Part shown: positions 1 through 11,841 of the stretch, in pieces
Layout: every line of letters begins with the position of its first letter
Position numbering within the stretch: position 1 is the first letter of the stretch
Source of the DNA: Rhodocollybia butyracea
Lineage: Eukaryota; Basidiomycota; Agaricomycetes; Agaricales; Omphalotaceae
Direction of reading: 5' to 3'
Assembly (NCBI GenBank): GCA_015501585.1
Contig: JADNRY010000145.1
Coordinates: 95,188-159,187, forward strand
DNA length: 64,000 nt
Notes under the pieces: generated by a model
The model's database searches: none
What the model was told of the DNA's origin: nothing
The model's input: only the letters and a program-made list of their open reading frames with translations
Made by a program: the position numbers and the translations under genes

Positions 1-1
1 C

Positions 2-2084
2 ATCGAATGCGACTTGGTCGTCACCCCTAGCTGTTTGCAGGACAAGTGTGGAATCCCACCCGCTGGGGCTAATCAACCGACCAATCAACTTGGCGTATCC
101 GGGTTCCTTAATCAATTCCCTCAAGTGAGATAGCATACTTATACGCAAAAGATGTTTCACTAATTCCTAGATCTAGATTGAAGCGCACAGACTTGCAGTA
201 CTTTTTGGAGACCTTTGCTAACGTCCCATCGTCTACCGCTTGGCAATTGCAAACTTTAGATGATGGTTCAGACCCACAAGGTGCCAAGAATGCTGGTATC
301 GAAGCTGTGAGCTCAATTCTCAATTTCATTGTGCGACTCAATCTGATTCAAACCTAAACGTTAGAACTTGGACACACAGGTTCGTCATGTACTTATGCTT
401 TGCAGAGACTCCAGCCAACCCATCTCAAAGTATACCATTGGCCTGGCCAATGGCATACCTGTAACTTTTTTCTCAGTAGGCAAAGACAACAAGGACGGTG
501 GCCTGGGTGGTTTCCTCGATCTCATGAACTATATTAACTCTCAATCTTCACCCCCTTTTGTGAGTAAAACTGGTTGCACGCCAGGATCGCTGATACTGAC
601 ATACCTGATTGCAGGTTCTTACCACCGGGTGCATTCATACACCTGGGTAATTGATACTTGGACTAAGTCTTCCTTGCTAGCTATGGCGCTGATGAGCCTG
701 ACATCAGTCCTGGCTGCATACATGGCCGCAGGTATGTGTCCGCAAATTCCTCCATTCGATCGATAACGCCAATGTGAGGTTTATAGGTGCCCAAGGAGTA
801 TCTGTCATTTTCTCGTCTGGTAAGTAAATTCATGGAGTGGAGTTAATTTTGATTATGATTGCTCACAGATAGCTCGAAGGTGATGGCAGTGTAGTGAGTC
901 TTCGCTGATTCAAAACTTACCGCAAAATATTAACTTGCAAGGAAGTCTGGAGGCCAATCGCAAAGTTGCTCAACATTCATCCCAACATTCCCAAGTGGAT
1001 GCCCCTTCCTTAGTAGGTCGTCCTGTTGTCCTGTTGAATATTTTCTGATCTCCTGATTCTTCTCCAGCTTCTGTCGGTGCTACCAAAGGCAAAGAGGAGA
1101 CTGGCGCCTCTTGTCGTGGATTAAGTGATCTGGTTACACTTGTGCACTCAGTTGTTAGACCTTTAGTACAATTGTCTGGGTCTCCCCAGGACCTCTACAG
1201 TATTTATACTACTTACAATACCTTCTAGAATATTCTACATAGTACTGGTAAGTAGGCTGAGTAAGGACTGAGTAATACTAAAGAAAGTACTAGAATGTTC
1301 CAGTACAGACTCAAATCTACAACACCTCTCTCTCTGGTGGTGGCTTCTCCAACATCTTTGCTCATCCCTCTTACCAAGCCGATACTGTCGAGGGATACTT
1401 GAGCACTTGGAAACACCAACGCCAACCTCTTCAATTCCAGCGGCCGTACGTACCCTGATGTTTCTGCTCAAAGTGCTAATTTCTTAATTGTCAATGGAGG
1501 TGAGTGATCCTGCTCCACTACAGAGAACTATATCCTCACTCTTCTCTTAGGTGAAGTTGGTACTGTCAATGGTACTTCCTGCTCCGCTCCGGTTTTCGCC
1601 AGTATCATTGCTTTGATAAACGAGTTAGTAACTACATTAGACAACCATACAGTCACTGACCATTATCTCAGTGGAACACCGCCTCTTGGCTTTTTAAATC
1701 CATTGTAAGTCTTACTAGAGACAATCTATCTAAACATCTCAAGTGCTTACCAACTGCCCTTAGCTTATATGTGAATCCCGGTGTACTCTCTGACATCACA
1801 AGTGGTGAGGCATTTCCGATTAAGATATCTAGCTATAATTCTAATGTTTTTTGCAAGGTGACAATCCCGGATGTACGCAAGCACATAGACACTACAGTTC
1901 CTAAACTAATTACCCTTTTTTTTTGCTAGGTAATACCACCGGCTTCCCTGCAAAAGCTCGATGTAAGTATACTGTTCTTTCCCTCTCCCTCAATCCACTA
2001 AAGTGATGTGCTTTCATAGCGGATCCCATCACAGGTTTAGGCACTCCGAAATTTGCAAGCCTTGCCGCTGCTGTTGGAGTATAG
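2..2084 (+). pseudogene. Sedolisin (S53 peptidase) remnant, copy 1, 5' truncated by the window edge
   Basis: Seen: pieces of a sedolisin/tripeptidyl-peptidase-like gene occur in order, separated by GT-AG introns of about 50 bp. Exon 2-124 reads ITPSCLQ-like linker sequence, 177-315 carries GIEA, 366-380 NLDTQ (the catalytic Glu and Asp region of sedolisins), then TIGLANGIPVTFFSVGK, a GGFLDLMNYINS exon, VLTTGYG, FSSG, SGGGFSNIF, and GTSCSAPVFAS near 1575 with the catalytic Ser. The last exon ends LGTPKFASLAAAVGV with a TAG at 2082-2084. Known: family members are secreted acid serine peptidases with an Asp-Glu-Ser triad. Odd: relative to copy 2 about 20 bp are missing near 695-712, which shifts the frame, and a 213-bp solo LTR splits the exon at 1112. 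I infer a pseudogene. Confidence 0.85.
1112..1324 (+). mobile_element. Solo LTR, 213 bp, with 5-bp target duplication CCTCT
   Basis: The element starts TGTCGTGGATTAAG and ends ATCTACAACA (5'-TG...CA-3'). It is flanked by perfect CCTCT repeats at 1107-1111 and 1325-1329. Copy 2 of the sedolisin lacks it, so the empty site is visible. A second copy of equal length lies inverted at 62349-62561. No internal retrotransposon region is present, so it is a solo LTR. Confidence 0.9.
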
Positions 2085-2640
2085 AATCCTGTCATTCCGT
2101 TGAACACATCTTTTATTTGGTGATTGTTTTACATTATTATAGTATTCAAGTAAGTACAAATGTATGTTATAAAGTTTCAGGGTGCAACACTTTCTCCAAC
2201 TTGCTCAATATCTTGTCCCATTGCTGGCTTTGAAAGAAAAATATCGCACAACAATTCTTTTGTTCTTTCTTTCATCTCGGAGACAAGTACCATCGGTAGG
2301 CCTGGTACGCTACGCACCGCTGCAAACTCTATCCTTGGGGGTAGGAATATTCTTGCCAATTGAGGAGCTCTCCGACTTTGTAAGCTGCAAGACAGCCCAG
2401 TCATCTGCATGGTACTCATTCAGTGATCTTATCTGCTTGTATCCCTCACCAGTAACCCATGCATTGTCTAGTAGATCAGCTTGCCAAGGATGCTTGGATA
2501 TTAGGGAAGGTCCGGTCTGGCCAAGGTCGAGGAGTTGTGGGTTGGTGTCACAGATGGCGCATAAGAGCATAGGAATCAGCAAAGGGTGAGCGAGTGATTT
2601 CCTTTTTCAAAGCAATCATATTATTGATAAAGATGGACAC
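2085..2640 (+). repeat. Sedolisin 3' flank repeat, copy 1 of 3
   Basis: This stretch is almost the same as 40427-40970 and, in part, 17866-18420. The minus strand holds a 90-codon open frame at 2310-2582 that is kept with few changes at 40652-40924. It could be an exon of a convergent gene, but I recognise no domain. The segment ends in a GATGGACACGAGTCC motif that is also the left end of the TIR element at 18381. Confidence 0.75.
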
Positions 2641-2938
2641 GAGTCCGGTTCTTTACACCCAGTCAAAAGTCCGGATGGCCAGACCGGACCAGAGCGTGTA
2701 AAAACGAAAACATTGGCACGATCCGCTGCCATCCGCTCTGGTCTGAAAAATTGTACACTTGGTTGAAGTCAAGATGCTCAGAGCTGCTCAGATTGTGTTG
2801 TAGTGGTTCTCACAAATTTGAGTCGCTACAGACAGATGTAACTCAAACAAATTTAGTCCTCAGATCTGCTCAGATTGGACTGGAGTGTTTGTGAGTTACT
2901 GCCATATATGGCATACAATTTCTACTACTACTGCTCGC
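2641..2938. other. Intergenic, TIR-element debris
   Basis: The sequence contains short inverted pieces built around AGTCCGGATGGCC and CCGCTCTGGTCTG, and two similar tracts about CAGATCTGCTCAGATTG and GCTCAGAGCTGCTCAG. It looks like debris of small TIR elements. I see no gene. Confidence 0.4.
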
Positions 2939-3070
2939 TACAATACATGATACGATACACGATACGATACATGATACAATACACGATACGATACATGATA
3001 CAATACACGATACGATACATGATACAATACGCAATACAATACACAATAGATGCTACAATACAGTACAATA
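2939..3070. repeat. Minisatellite, about 24-bp period (GATACGATACATGATAC...)
   Basis: Near-exact tandem units composed of GATAC/AATAC blocks are visible. The 24-bp unit repeats at least twice perfectly and then decays into ACAATAC repeats. Open frames that cross it are repeat artefacts. Confidence 0.85.
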
Positions 3071-4609
3071 GGTTAAAAAAACTTACTTCGCCGTATTCTA
3101 TCATTTCCTCTTGTGTTCTTCTACAGTAGAAACCGATTAGACCAATGCTAAGTGAGGAATGAAAAAAACTTACTGCTTTCTTATGGCCACCCTCCCTTTT
3201 ACGACTTGCAGCAAACAGCACCGAGGACATTCCGATGAGTCTTGAAGTTGCTCTCCGCACTGACACACATTCTAGCTCACACGATGACGCATATATCTCT
3301 GTTCTGACACATAGAAATTTGTTCGAAGCATGAGGCGAGCGAAGAAAAAGGAATAGATACAAGAACGTACCTTGTATTAGTTGGATTGGCGGTGGATGTC
3401 TCGTTGATCTTCTTCAATCCTGAATCATTAATCATTTGTCAGTACTGGTGGTATGGATGCTTGATGACCGTAACAGCTAGGGACGGTACAGCGATGGAAG
3501 AATTGGAAAGCAAGGACAGTTGAGTAGTTAGAAATTGATAATATTTGGCTGCAAGAAAATGAATGCGACGAGATGTTTGTTGGAATGATAGACCGCAAAG
3601 ACAAGCTGGTTGGACGATGCCAGGCGATTGCAACGACGCGTGAGCCAGAGATGACACGACGTGGAGCAAGTGAGATACGAGAATGCGTTGGTTGGAGCAA
3701 GAGATTGTCATGCCCCGTACTCCCGTACTCCATCGCGTCTCGCCCCGTCAAGTCCGCTACCGCTCGTCATCCCGCCAATCCCGCTCATGAACTTAGGCCA
3801 ATTGCGCTAACCATAGCCCGACGTTCCGATCCATTTGTAACTCTTTCACCAATCGTATCCGATATTAGCCAGTTTCCGTCTCCCTAGATGCCTTGTTCTA
3901 TTTCGAGGTATGCCCTTGTATTACTTCCGTTTCCGCTCGTCCTTTGTAGTTTCCTTCCCTTTCACCTTACTCAATCGCCTAAGTACTTTTTGCGACCCTG
4001 TACATTTCCGTTCTTCTTAAATACTCGTTCGATATCTCTGATACCTTAGATTTGCTATATTGAAACAACCCCCCAGTTACCAACTCATTTCCCGACTTAT
4101 CAGTTTCTTTTACTCTATTTCTTCACTCTATCGTTTTCTTCACTCCGCAATATACTCTCTTCGATTCTGATTCATTGCGCTCTATCAAGTCAGCTTCCGC
4201 TCGACTTTCCGCCGCCAATAACTCGTCTTCGAAAACGCTTGCGCCCAGCGGGTCCTACCCTTAGAGTCGGAAACTAATTCCGTTCCTAGGCTTACTCGTA
4301 CGGTTCATTCTATTACACTTCCGGATTCCGCTTGTACATTTCATGTCGTCGCTATTCCCAGATCGAGTACACTATCATTGAATCATCCCGTCGGAAACGT
4401 TCCGCCGCTTCTATTCGAGATAGTACATCAACCCGTCGCAATAAGGATCCGCCTAGATCCTTACAGAGATGAAGCGACAATGCAGGGCTAGAATGAGAGT
4501 AACAATGTGTTATTGGCAATGTCAGTGATGCGTTGGAGGAATAGAACAGTAGAAAAGACATACCTGGTCTTTATAGTCCTCTCAATACCCTTTTAACTTT
4601 GCAATATCT
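3071..4609. other. No supported gene; pyrimidine-rich stretch
   Basis: Only short, overlapping frames without recognisable motifs are present. From about 3700 to 4250 the + strand is rich in C and T, as fungal promoter or LTR sequence often is. It may be part of the long terminal region of the gag element downstream, but I see no matching 3' copy to prove that. Confidence 0.35.
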
Positions 4610-4892
4610 TATAACGCGCCCTATGGGCAAAGTCCTTAAGAACACCGGTGAACACGACAAATAGGATACTATTGTGTGTACGACGGTGTAAAAGACTGAC
4701 TAGACTCTTAAGTAATTGTACAATACTTATAGTAACGGATTTATTATATAATTAATAATAAATCCGTTACTATAAGTATCGTACAATTACTTAAGAGTCT
4801 AGTCAGTCTTTTACACCGTCGTACACACAATAGTATCCTATTTGTCGTGTTCACCGGTGTTCTTAAGGACTTTGCCCATAGGGCGTGTTATA
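4610..4892. repeat. Near-perfect inverted repeat, 138-bp arms, about 7-nt loop
   Basis: The left arm (4610-4747) and right arm (4755-4892) are reverse complements with about two mismatches (GCGCC/GTGTT near the outer ends and one base near 4722). The loop is AT-only. The right arm runs into a short sequence, GTTATACTTTTTTGA, that also precedes the gag frame of the second, minus-strand element (near 17610). The arms therefore probably represent two inverted copies of the LTR 3' part, or a foldback. Confidence 0.9.
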
Positions 4893-5061
4893 CTTTTTTG
4901 AACATCAAAAAATTACTATTGTGTGAATAACACAAAGCTATTAGTTTAACAAGCTAAAAACAGTTATACTACCAAGTATAACAATCACTATTCCAACTCG
5001 CTTCAACAAGCTATACAAATCCGCTCCATTTTTCCTTCTCGCTATATCATTTGCTGTCCCC

Positions 5062-8000
5062 ATGACCTCTCGAAATCAATCAGAGAAGTCATATCAGAGT
5101 GTGCGCGATCGCGCACCTTCCATTTGTGGTGACGTGTCACCACACTCGATCTATTCAGTCGCATCAGCGACTCATTCCGTACGTGCGTCTGAAGGACAGC
5201 ACTACAGGCAGGACAAGAGTCCACCTAATGAACAGTCTATGACTATTCGTAAGAAACAGCCAACCCGAGAGGGTTTAAGTGAGATTTCTTCTGCGCTACG
5301 AGATGTAGCGGCATCACTCGACAAGAGTACGCAAGTACTCAATCGTATTCTCAATATAACTGAGAAATGGGATGCATCTAGCATCCGATCTAATGAAGAA
5401 AGATCTTCTTCATTGAGAAACAGCAATAGAATCACTATTGCTGCACCCACACCGAGATGGCCTGCCGTCACACCACCGGTATTGCACAACGCAACACCAT
5501 ATATTCATACCGAGACAAACAACTCGGTATGCCAATGGCGTGAGACTGTGCCCAAGGCACCGTCAGTCCAACAATCACTGTTGGATGAACAGTATTCACA
5601 AGGGATGACCAAGTCACTCCGTCATGTTCCTGTATTTCGACAGGAATATGCACCAGTGTCAGTAACTACACTGACACCCATCAACACATCCCGCATGAGA
5701 CAGAGTCCCAATGCAGAGGCAGCGTCTCAGACACTGCAAGGTCCCAGGCCATTACCTGTGACCAAATCCCACTCACCGCAAAGCGTGGTGAACATCAACA
5801 ATGAACCAAAGTTACCTCGTAACTTCAATCAGGTAGTAGCGATACCACCACAGGAAAGGACAATGTACTTACCTACTGCAAGGGCGCCAGTGGTACCCAA
5901 TATTATTATTACACCTCCAGTAGTTGTACCGAACACTACTGGAGATCACTCCAGTATGGGACCGCAACATGGTACCCTTCCGGTAGTTCCTACTACCATA
6001 TCCATCGCCCCGGCGACACAAAGTGTTGCCCATCCGGTAGTACACACTACCGTAAGACTGCCCAAATTGCCGCCCAGCAATGCGCCAGAGCCAAGTTCAA
6101 TGCCAGCACCAACGGTATTGGCCGAGTTGCAACCACAGCCGCTTCCGTTGGGAGTAGCTAAAGATTGGATGAGTTGCATAGCGATTCAACGCCAACATAA
6201 CACCAGTCTCCGAGATTTCGGATTCGCGCCATCTGGGCTTCCCGACCAAATGGTGGGATATAATGTCGATGGAATACCCGTTGACAAATTGACTACTCCC
6301 AGAGAAATCTGGGATCGATTTTACATTCCACCCGCTGAGTCCTTTCCAGGACCAAGCAATAATGCCGGAGCGAAAGCGCCTAGCAAAAAATCCCATGAAG
6401 GGGGAGGAAGCACAAGAGTGCTAAATCCAAAGGCCGCAAATGCAGCCCATGGTCAGATGAATCATCGGACCCAAGTGACACTGAGTCAAATACTGACTCA
6501 TTGTCTAATGCCTGTTGGCTAGACAAATTTGCTACCTGCAAGGTAGAGATGTCCACGAGTCCGGATCCAAGTATACTTGGATCCGGCGCGCAAGTACCTG
6601 TGGCCCAAAAGCCTTGACTTGTGACCTGCGAGTTCGCAAGTACCTGCAGGTATTTGTGTATTTATGCCAAAGAGTGTACTAATAATCATTAATAAAGTAC
6701 TTACCTGTTTTATGATACATACCATTTATAAAACATTGTACTGTAACTGTCTACTATTATTTCATACTTAGTTATGAAGTAAATATGTACTGACAGAAAG
6801 GTTTTACATTGTAGACAGCTCACGGCGATGGGGCGCTTAAATTAGCGCCAAACGTCGTGAGCTGTCTACAACCTCAAACATATGTGCCAGTACTTGATAA
6901 GTACTATAATAAACATGATACTATGAATTACTGTAAGTTTTGAGTGTTAACTGACAAATATTGTTGCTTGTACTATAAATTTTGAGCACTAATTAACAAA
7001 TGTATGGGTTTACATTGCTTGTACAAGTCATAAAAATACCCGCAAGTACCTGCAAGTCAGCTGAAATTCTCCAAAGTCTGACCTGTGACCTGCACCGGAC
7101 CCGTGGGAAACGGATCCTGGGATCCGCGGGTCACATACTCGCAGGTTTTCCCACGGATCTTACCTGCGAGTACCTGTACTAGAGACCTGGACTCGTGGAC
7201 ATCTCTACCAGTGCAAGGGTAAAATTACTAAAAATGAGCAGCGTAAATTACTGCGCTCACTTGCATCTAAGATGCAAGAAACAACAGGTGACGACAAACA
7301 TCGTTCCCGATGGAAACACAAGGTACACAAAGTGTACCGTAAACAAATTTGAGATAAGGTAGGGAATCCTATCCCTCCCATTGAGAGCCGTAAAGCTCTT
7401 AAAGTTCCATCTCCGGAGGTCTATGATGGATCTCCGGATGTCGATGTCTTCGAGCGGTGGCTAATGTCACTTCTCCAATGGATGGTAGTCAACCGCATGT
7501 GCGGTGACAATTACGATGCTACACGGACTGCTGTGCTTGGCATGTTTCTACAGGGCAAAGCCCTTGACTGGTATAACGACGAAGTCGCTGGTATACACCG
7601 CACTGTCCTTAAGTGGACATTTGAAGGCGCCATCATTGGTGTCTTTGATCGTTGCATCCAAGCAACGACCATTCATCAAGCTGCACGGCAGTTTGACCTT
7701 ATTGAGTATTCACCCAATATGGGTGTGAGGGATTATTATTCCTCACTTACACGGTGGGCATCACAGATGCTCCAAACACCGGATGATGCAACAATGCAGA
7801 AACGGTTCATTGAGGGATTACCCTTCAATATTATCAGGCAACTCACGAACGAGGGGATCGTTCCGGAGTATGCCAAATTAGAAGTGATGGTCAGAGCCGT
7901 CACACGCATTGAGGACCACACGGCCCTCACTAAATATTATGTCTCTTCTAGGAATAGAGACAATGAACTTGAATCATCAGAACACCCCAATGAGTCGGAC

Positions 8001-8081
8001 ACCGAGAACATTAAAAATGTCCTTGAGCCAATCGAGGAGGACACCTCCTTAAGTATCGGAAAGGATAAACCTTCCGAATGA
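5062..8081 (+). pseudogene. gag: Gag polyprotein of a Gypsy-like, gag-only retroelement (broken)
   Basis: Seen: a long frame opens at 5062 (MTSRNQSEKS) with a Ser/Thr/Pro-rich N-terminal half. It is followed at 7464-8081 by a typical retrotransposon capsid region (GKALDWYNDEV, WTFEGAIIGVFDRCI, MGVRDYYSSLTRWA). The frame is broken three times. A G-run at about 6399-6404 shifts it (the downstream frame continues SKGRKCSPWSDESSDPSD), a TIR element sits at 6544-7211, and TGA at 7350-7352 stops it. Apart from these the reading is continuous. Known: Gag forms the particle that packages element RNA. No zinc knuckle, protease or reverse transcriptase follows, so the element was non-autonomous or has lost pol. 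A diverged relative lies inverted at 15952-17397. Confidence 0.8.
6544..7211. mobile_element. Non-autonomous TIR element inserted in gag
   Basis: The ends carry a perfect inverted repeat, TAGAGATGTCCACGAGTCC at the left and its complement at the right (7189-7208). TGCAAGG flanks both sides (6537-6543 and 7212-7218), and removing the element with one copy rejoins the gag frame as CKGKITK. An internal hairpin (TTGTAGACAGCTCACG and its complement) lies at about 6812-6872. Subterminal CCTGCAAGTACC-type motifs recur. There is no transposase. The hAT superfamily is likely from the TA-starting ends and 7-8-bp duplication, but this is inference. Confidence 0.85.
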
Positions 8082-8502
8082 TTTATTGGTTTATTCCGAC
8101 GCCCAGGTAATATGCCTTACCTGGGCATCACTACTTATCCTCAGCCCGGATTCTCACTGAGAATCCTCATTAAGCAATACTCGGAAACTTCTGAGTCTGC
8201 GCGTTGAACATTCAGACATTTCTGAATCAAATCATGCTCTAGTGGTACGCCCCACTATCGTTTGATTTGGACAAGTCCGAAAATCTGATGCGCCGCATCA
8301 ATTAATCCCGTACTTGATACGGGATCATTCTATGTTAAACCAAATTAAAAATGGTTTGGATGGTGATGATGTCATTACCATTTTCGATTCACATCCCTGA
8401 TGTTAATCTGGTGGGCACCTCATAGTCCCACCTATCACTACCAGTAAGAGGCAATAATGGTTTTATATCGCGTCTTATTGGTACTGATATGTGTTTAGGT
8501 CT
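8082..8502 (+). mobile_element. 3' remainder of gag element 1
   Basis: No long frame follows the gag stop. The last ~95 bp (CACCTCATAGTCCCACC ... GATATGTGTTT) match, inverted, the end of the second gag element at 15893-15990. This marks the common 3' terminus. No 3' LTR corresponding to the 4755-4892 arm is visible. Confidence 0.6.
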
Positions 8503-8511
8503 TACCAGGGT

Positions 8512-10484
8512 CTAATTGTACCTGAAATTTTGCACAGACGTTAGCTCCACCTCTATTCTATCTGAGTGAAAAGACATACGGAGGCCTTGAGGAATCATCT
8601 TAACAGTTGCCTTGCTCATCTCCTCCGCTGACAATTTCTTGACCCCCACTACAAAGATAAGCATAAGCAAAGAAACTTATGTGGCCCAAAAAGGTTGCTT
8701 ACATGCTTCTTGTTTGCATACAAAGCTATTGAATAAATCCGCGAAAACTGGCATGGTAATGTTGAAGTTCTCCAAGAGAAAGTTGTTTGCAGGACCGGTA
8801 CCAAAAAATCCACGGGGTGTTTTGACATCAAATGTACCGCGCGTAATGACCCCAAGGGTGTTGGAGCCGCTGTGCTCAAAAGCGTAATCGCACTAGATGA
8901 TCAAGTAAGAGCTAGCCCCAGCGAGTTTTGAAAAAAAAACAAACTCACCTGTGATTGCAACAAAGACAACGATTTTGTAGCTGCTTGCGACATAGCTTTC
9001 GTTGTTATCCGATGAACCTTTGATTTTGCCTTCTCCTCCTTTTGCTCAATGAATTGCTCCCGGAACTCCGCCATCTTCTTCGGGTCTTTCATGGCCAAGT
9101 TCATAACCTTGTCCTTGCGTAGCGCCTCTTGAATCTCAGTCAGCTTAGCCCAATGGCCTTTCGACTTATCTACGTAGTTGCGTTAATTTCAGATACACGT
9201 CGATAATTGAAAAAAAAAACATACTTTTGTTCATTTCCTGGCCTTTGAAATAAAGCATAACGTTCCAGTCAGAAACCTCTCTTTGCTGTTTCATGGGAGA
9301 ATCCATCAGCGCAATTTGTCTAACGCGATCGACCTTCACCCCATTCTCTTCCGCAATCCTTTCAAACTCCTTCTCCAAGTCTGACATTGCAGCATGGATT
9401 GCCCCCAGAAGTTTCTGGTTCTTATCCACTGCAGAAGCCTTGGCCACTTTGCGTTCCGCGATGCCCATCGTTGACTTTTTCTTGGTGCGAGATGTAGCCG
9501 TTTCTTCGTCAGAGTCGGAGGAGTTATCAGAAGCGTCGCTGCCCTTCTCGGGTTCTGCCATATCCACTGCCAACTTCTTCGTCCTGTGAGATGCAACCGC
9601 CCCTTCCTCACCAGAGTTCGACTCATCAACTGCAGCTTCAGCGCTCTTCTTAGAGCCAGCATGATCCCGCGGCTTGTCAAAGGAGTCCAATTTTTTCTTC
9701 CAAGCAAGAACTTCATCATCTTCGGTCAACGGGGCGTCATCGAGTGGAGTGGAAGGTCCCGAGTCTGTGCCGAGAGGTTTGGCAGCAAGAGCTTCAAGCG
9801 ATGCAGCATTGTCATTCAAAGATGTTGGGCCCGTGACTGCATTTGAGGAAGGCTGAGCAGGATTGGGTTGGTTTTCACGTGGAACGCTCTCAGACTGAGG
9901 AGAATTGGCAGAAGCAGATAATGGCCCTGGATTCACTGCATAAGTTGCATCGGCAGCAGGAGCCACAGTTTGCGTTTCGCGCATTGCGGAGCCAGTTGGA
10001 CCGGTAGAGTTCAGGATGCCAGAATCAACATTTTTCAGAAAGTTCAAAACTTCACTGTGAAAAGGTCGTTGGATGGTAATGTTACGAGGAGCTTGCGAGT
10101 TGTTTTCTAAAACATGAAAGAAAAGATTTTGAAACAGTTTTAAAAAAAGAAAAACAGTTAATCAAATTGATAAAAACTTACGAATTAAAGCCTGGGTTGT
10201 GCTAGAGACAGGAGTCTCGGAACTAGCAGGGGTATGCGATGCGTCCACCGGTGTATGAACCGTCGTCTCCTTCCAAACCAAATCTTTCATGCTATAAAGA
10301 GGGCACAGCAAGTAAACAAAAAGTTTGCGCGAAAAATTACTGAAGCCCTTTGGGCGTGAGTAAGCCGAACTAAGTGGCGTGGATCAGAAGCTTAAGTGAA
10401 GGATGGGAAGCAAGCTTACCTCTTACCCTCAACACCCCCCGCTGCGTTCAGCATAACATCCATGGCGTCAATAAGTAAGACCAT
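8512..10484 (-). CDS. HMG-box-like nuclear protein gene, six exons (predicted)
   Basis: Seen: a minus-strand model with exons 10420-10484, 10182-10291, 9225-10106, 8949-9169, 8703-8892 and 8512-8648 uses GT-AG introns of about 55-130 bp and is phase-consistent throughout, giving about 534 residues. The start is ATG at 10484 (MVLLIDAMDVML). The middle is low-complexity and acidic/basic (SDSDEETATSRTKKK). Then comes a segment SDWNVMLYFKGQEMNK ... LTEIQEALRKDK ... FREQF with the spacing of an HMG box (W, N, F and K rich). The C-terminal part (VKTPRGFFGTGPANNF) I do not recognise. Neighbours: it is divergent from the gene at 10630, and the cassette also holds TET/JBP-like and KDZ sequences. The 3' end abuts the gag element, so the true C-terminus may be cut. 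Function as a DNA-binding partner is inference. Confidence 0.55.
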
Positions 10485-10629
10485 GAAAGATGGCTGTAAG
10501 TTATTCATAGATTTGTCATGATATCACTGATATGTTTTCCCTGACTATTCAATTGTCATTCAATCAACCGGCAGGCGAAACATACGCTCCGCGCACTTTG
10601 CTCACTGTGATCAGCCATGCCTGAATTGA
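10485..10629. promoter_or_regulatory. Short divergent intergenic region
   Basis: About 145 bp separate the minus-strand ATG at 10484 from the first coding-like sequence on +. A shared bidirectional promoter is inferred from the layout. I see no defined element. Confidence 0.3.
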
Positions 10630-11692
10630 AGCTCTTGAACGAGCTTTAAGTGGAGAAAATTTTGATGAAAGTAAGTCTATTCTATGCTATTTCTACTCTA
10701 CAATAACCAAACTTTCATAGTCAAGAAAGATTTTGTAGAAGTTGCGCGTGCCTCAATTTTACCTGCAATGCGAAGCTATCAAACACAACAAACACAGCGA
10801 GAGCTAAGCTATGGTGAGTTTCTCTCAGCTATACTGTATTTTTCTAACGCTTAAGCTCTAGCTGAAATGCTGTACAAAATACAGCAAATCTATACGGCTC
10901 TAGAAAACATCTTCAGTAAGTCGTGCAAGTTGCATTTCTTGTCTTACTGCAAACTCACAAATAGAATTCTTAGGCTTTCTTTGCGATACGGCTCCTTCTG
11001 TTGCCAGCAGGGATCCCACTCTGATGCCTGATGGCCCTGCTTCTACTGGGTTTACTGCTGATTGCCAACTTTGCCAACCCCAAACAAAAAACACAGCTCT
11101 CCATGTGACTCAACAGCGTCCACTCACTGCTTGCTCCACACGGTTCGCTACTCCCATTATTGTTCCCAGCGGTCGCTTTACTATCCCAGACTTTATTCCG
11201 CACCCGGCTCCAGCTCCATCGATAAGCAACACGCCGGCCTACGTTGTTTTTCTTGGCCTCAACAAAACGTCTGGCGTGTTCAAGACCAAGGCAGAAGCTG
11301 AGGCAATTGCTCCAGTGGCATTGAAGAGCCGAATCGTAAGCCCGTTCATGAATTACGATGTTGCCGTGAGCCACTACATGGAATGCCTTCACACCGGGGT
11401 CATTGACGTGCTGAAGGCTGACGAGACGCCGACTACCTTTTATGATGTCACCAAGGGGTTTGAGCCAGGGGTTTATCGAAAACGGTGCGCATTCTTCCCT
11501 GCTTACCGCTGCTATTTCTAACATACCTATAGGCTTCATGTACTCGCCACAGGACTCAACTGGAGGGGTGGGGAAGTGACTTGGTCCGAGGGTACATCTC
11601 ACGAGGTAGCTGCTGTTTTTCAACGCTGGAAGGATCTCGGTCATGTAACTATCCTCAAGTGGAACCGTTCATTCAATGTTGATTTGTGGTAG
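10630..11692 (+). CDS. Unknown protein gene, multi-exon; weak viroplasmin-like segment
   Basis: Seen: coding-like exons with short GT-AG introns run from about 10630 (EALERALSGENFDE) through about 10728-10815, 10861-10913 and 10974-11484, ending at 11533-11692 with TAG at 11690-11692. The phase is consistent across the last three junctions. The central stretch AYVVFLGLNKTSGVFKTKAE resembles in pattern the RNase H1 N-terminal/viroplasmin fold (VVF.G...GVF followed by an EAE region), but the match is weak. The N-terminal part looks helical. The start codon is not resolved, because an upstream in-frame TGA implies a further 5' exon. Neighbours: divergent to the HMG-like gene. It may be cargo of the KDZ-associated cassette. 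Confidence 0.45.
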
Positions 11693-11841
11693 CAATACAA
11701 TTAATCTACTTGACTGCCATTTTTTTGTATGCTCGATACTTGAGAAACATAAATACAATGCTCTTACTTTGAATATCGCTGTAGACTTGAAAAGGATTGG
11801 ACTACTTGATACAAGCGTGAAGCAAATGATTTGGATGCGTA

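Noticed and set aside
2928..3362. 144-codon minus frame
   Set aside because: Half of it is the GATAC minisatellite and the rest has no recognisable motif.
3428..3887. Overlapping 90-107-codon frames on both strands
   Set aside because: They overlap one another on opposite strands, show no motif and have no duplicate or splice support.
8082..8502. Possible protease or reverse transcriptase after gag element 1
   Set aside because: The stretch has several stops in every frame and none of the DSG/DTG or YxDD motifs.
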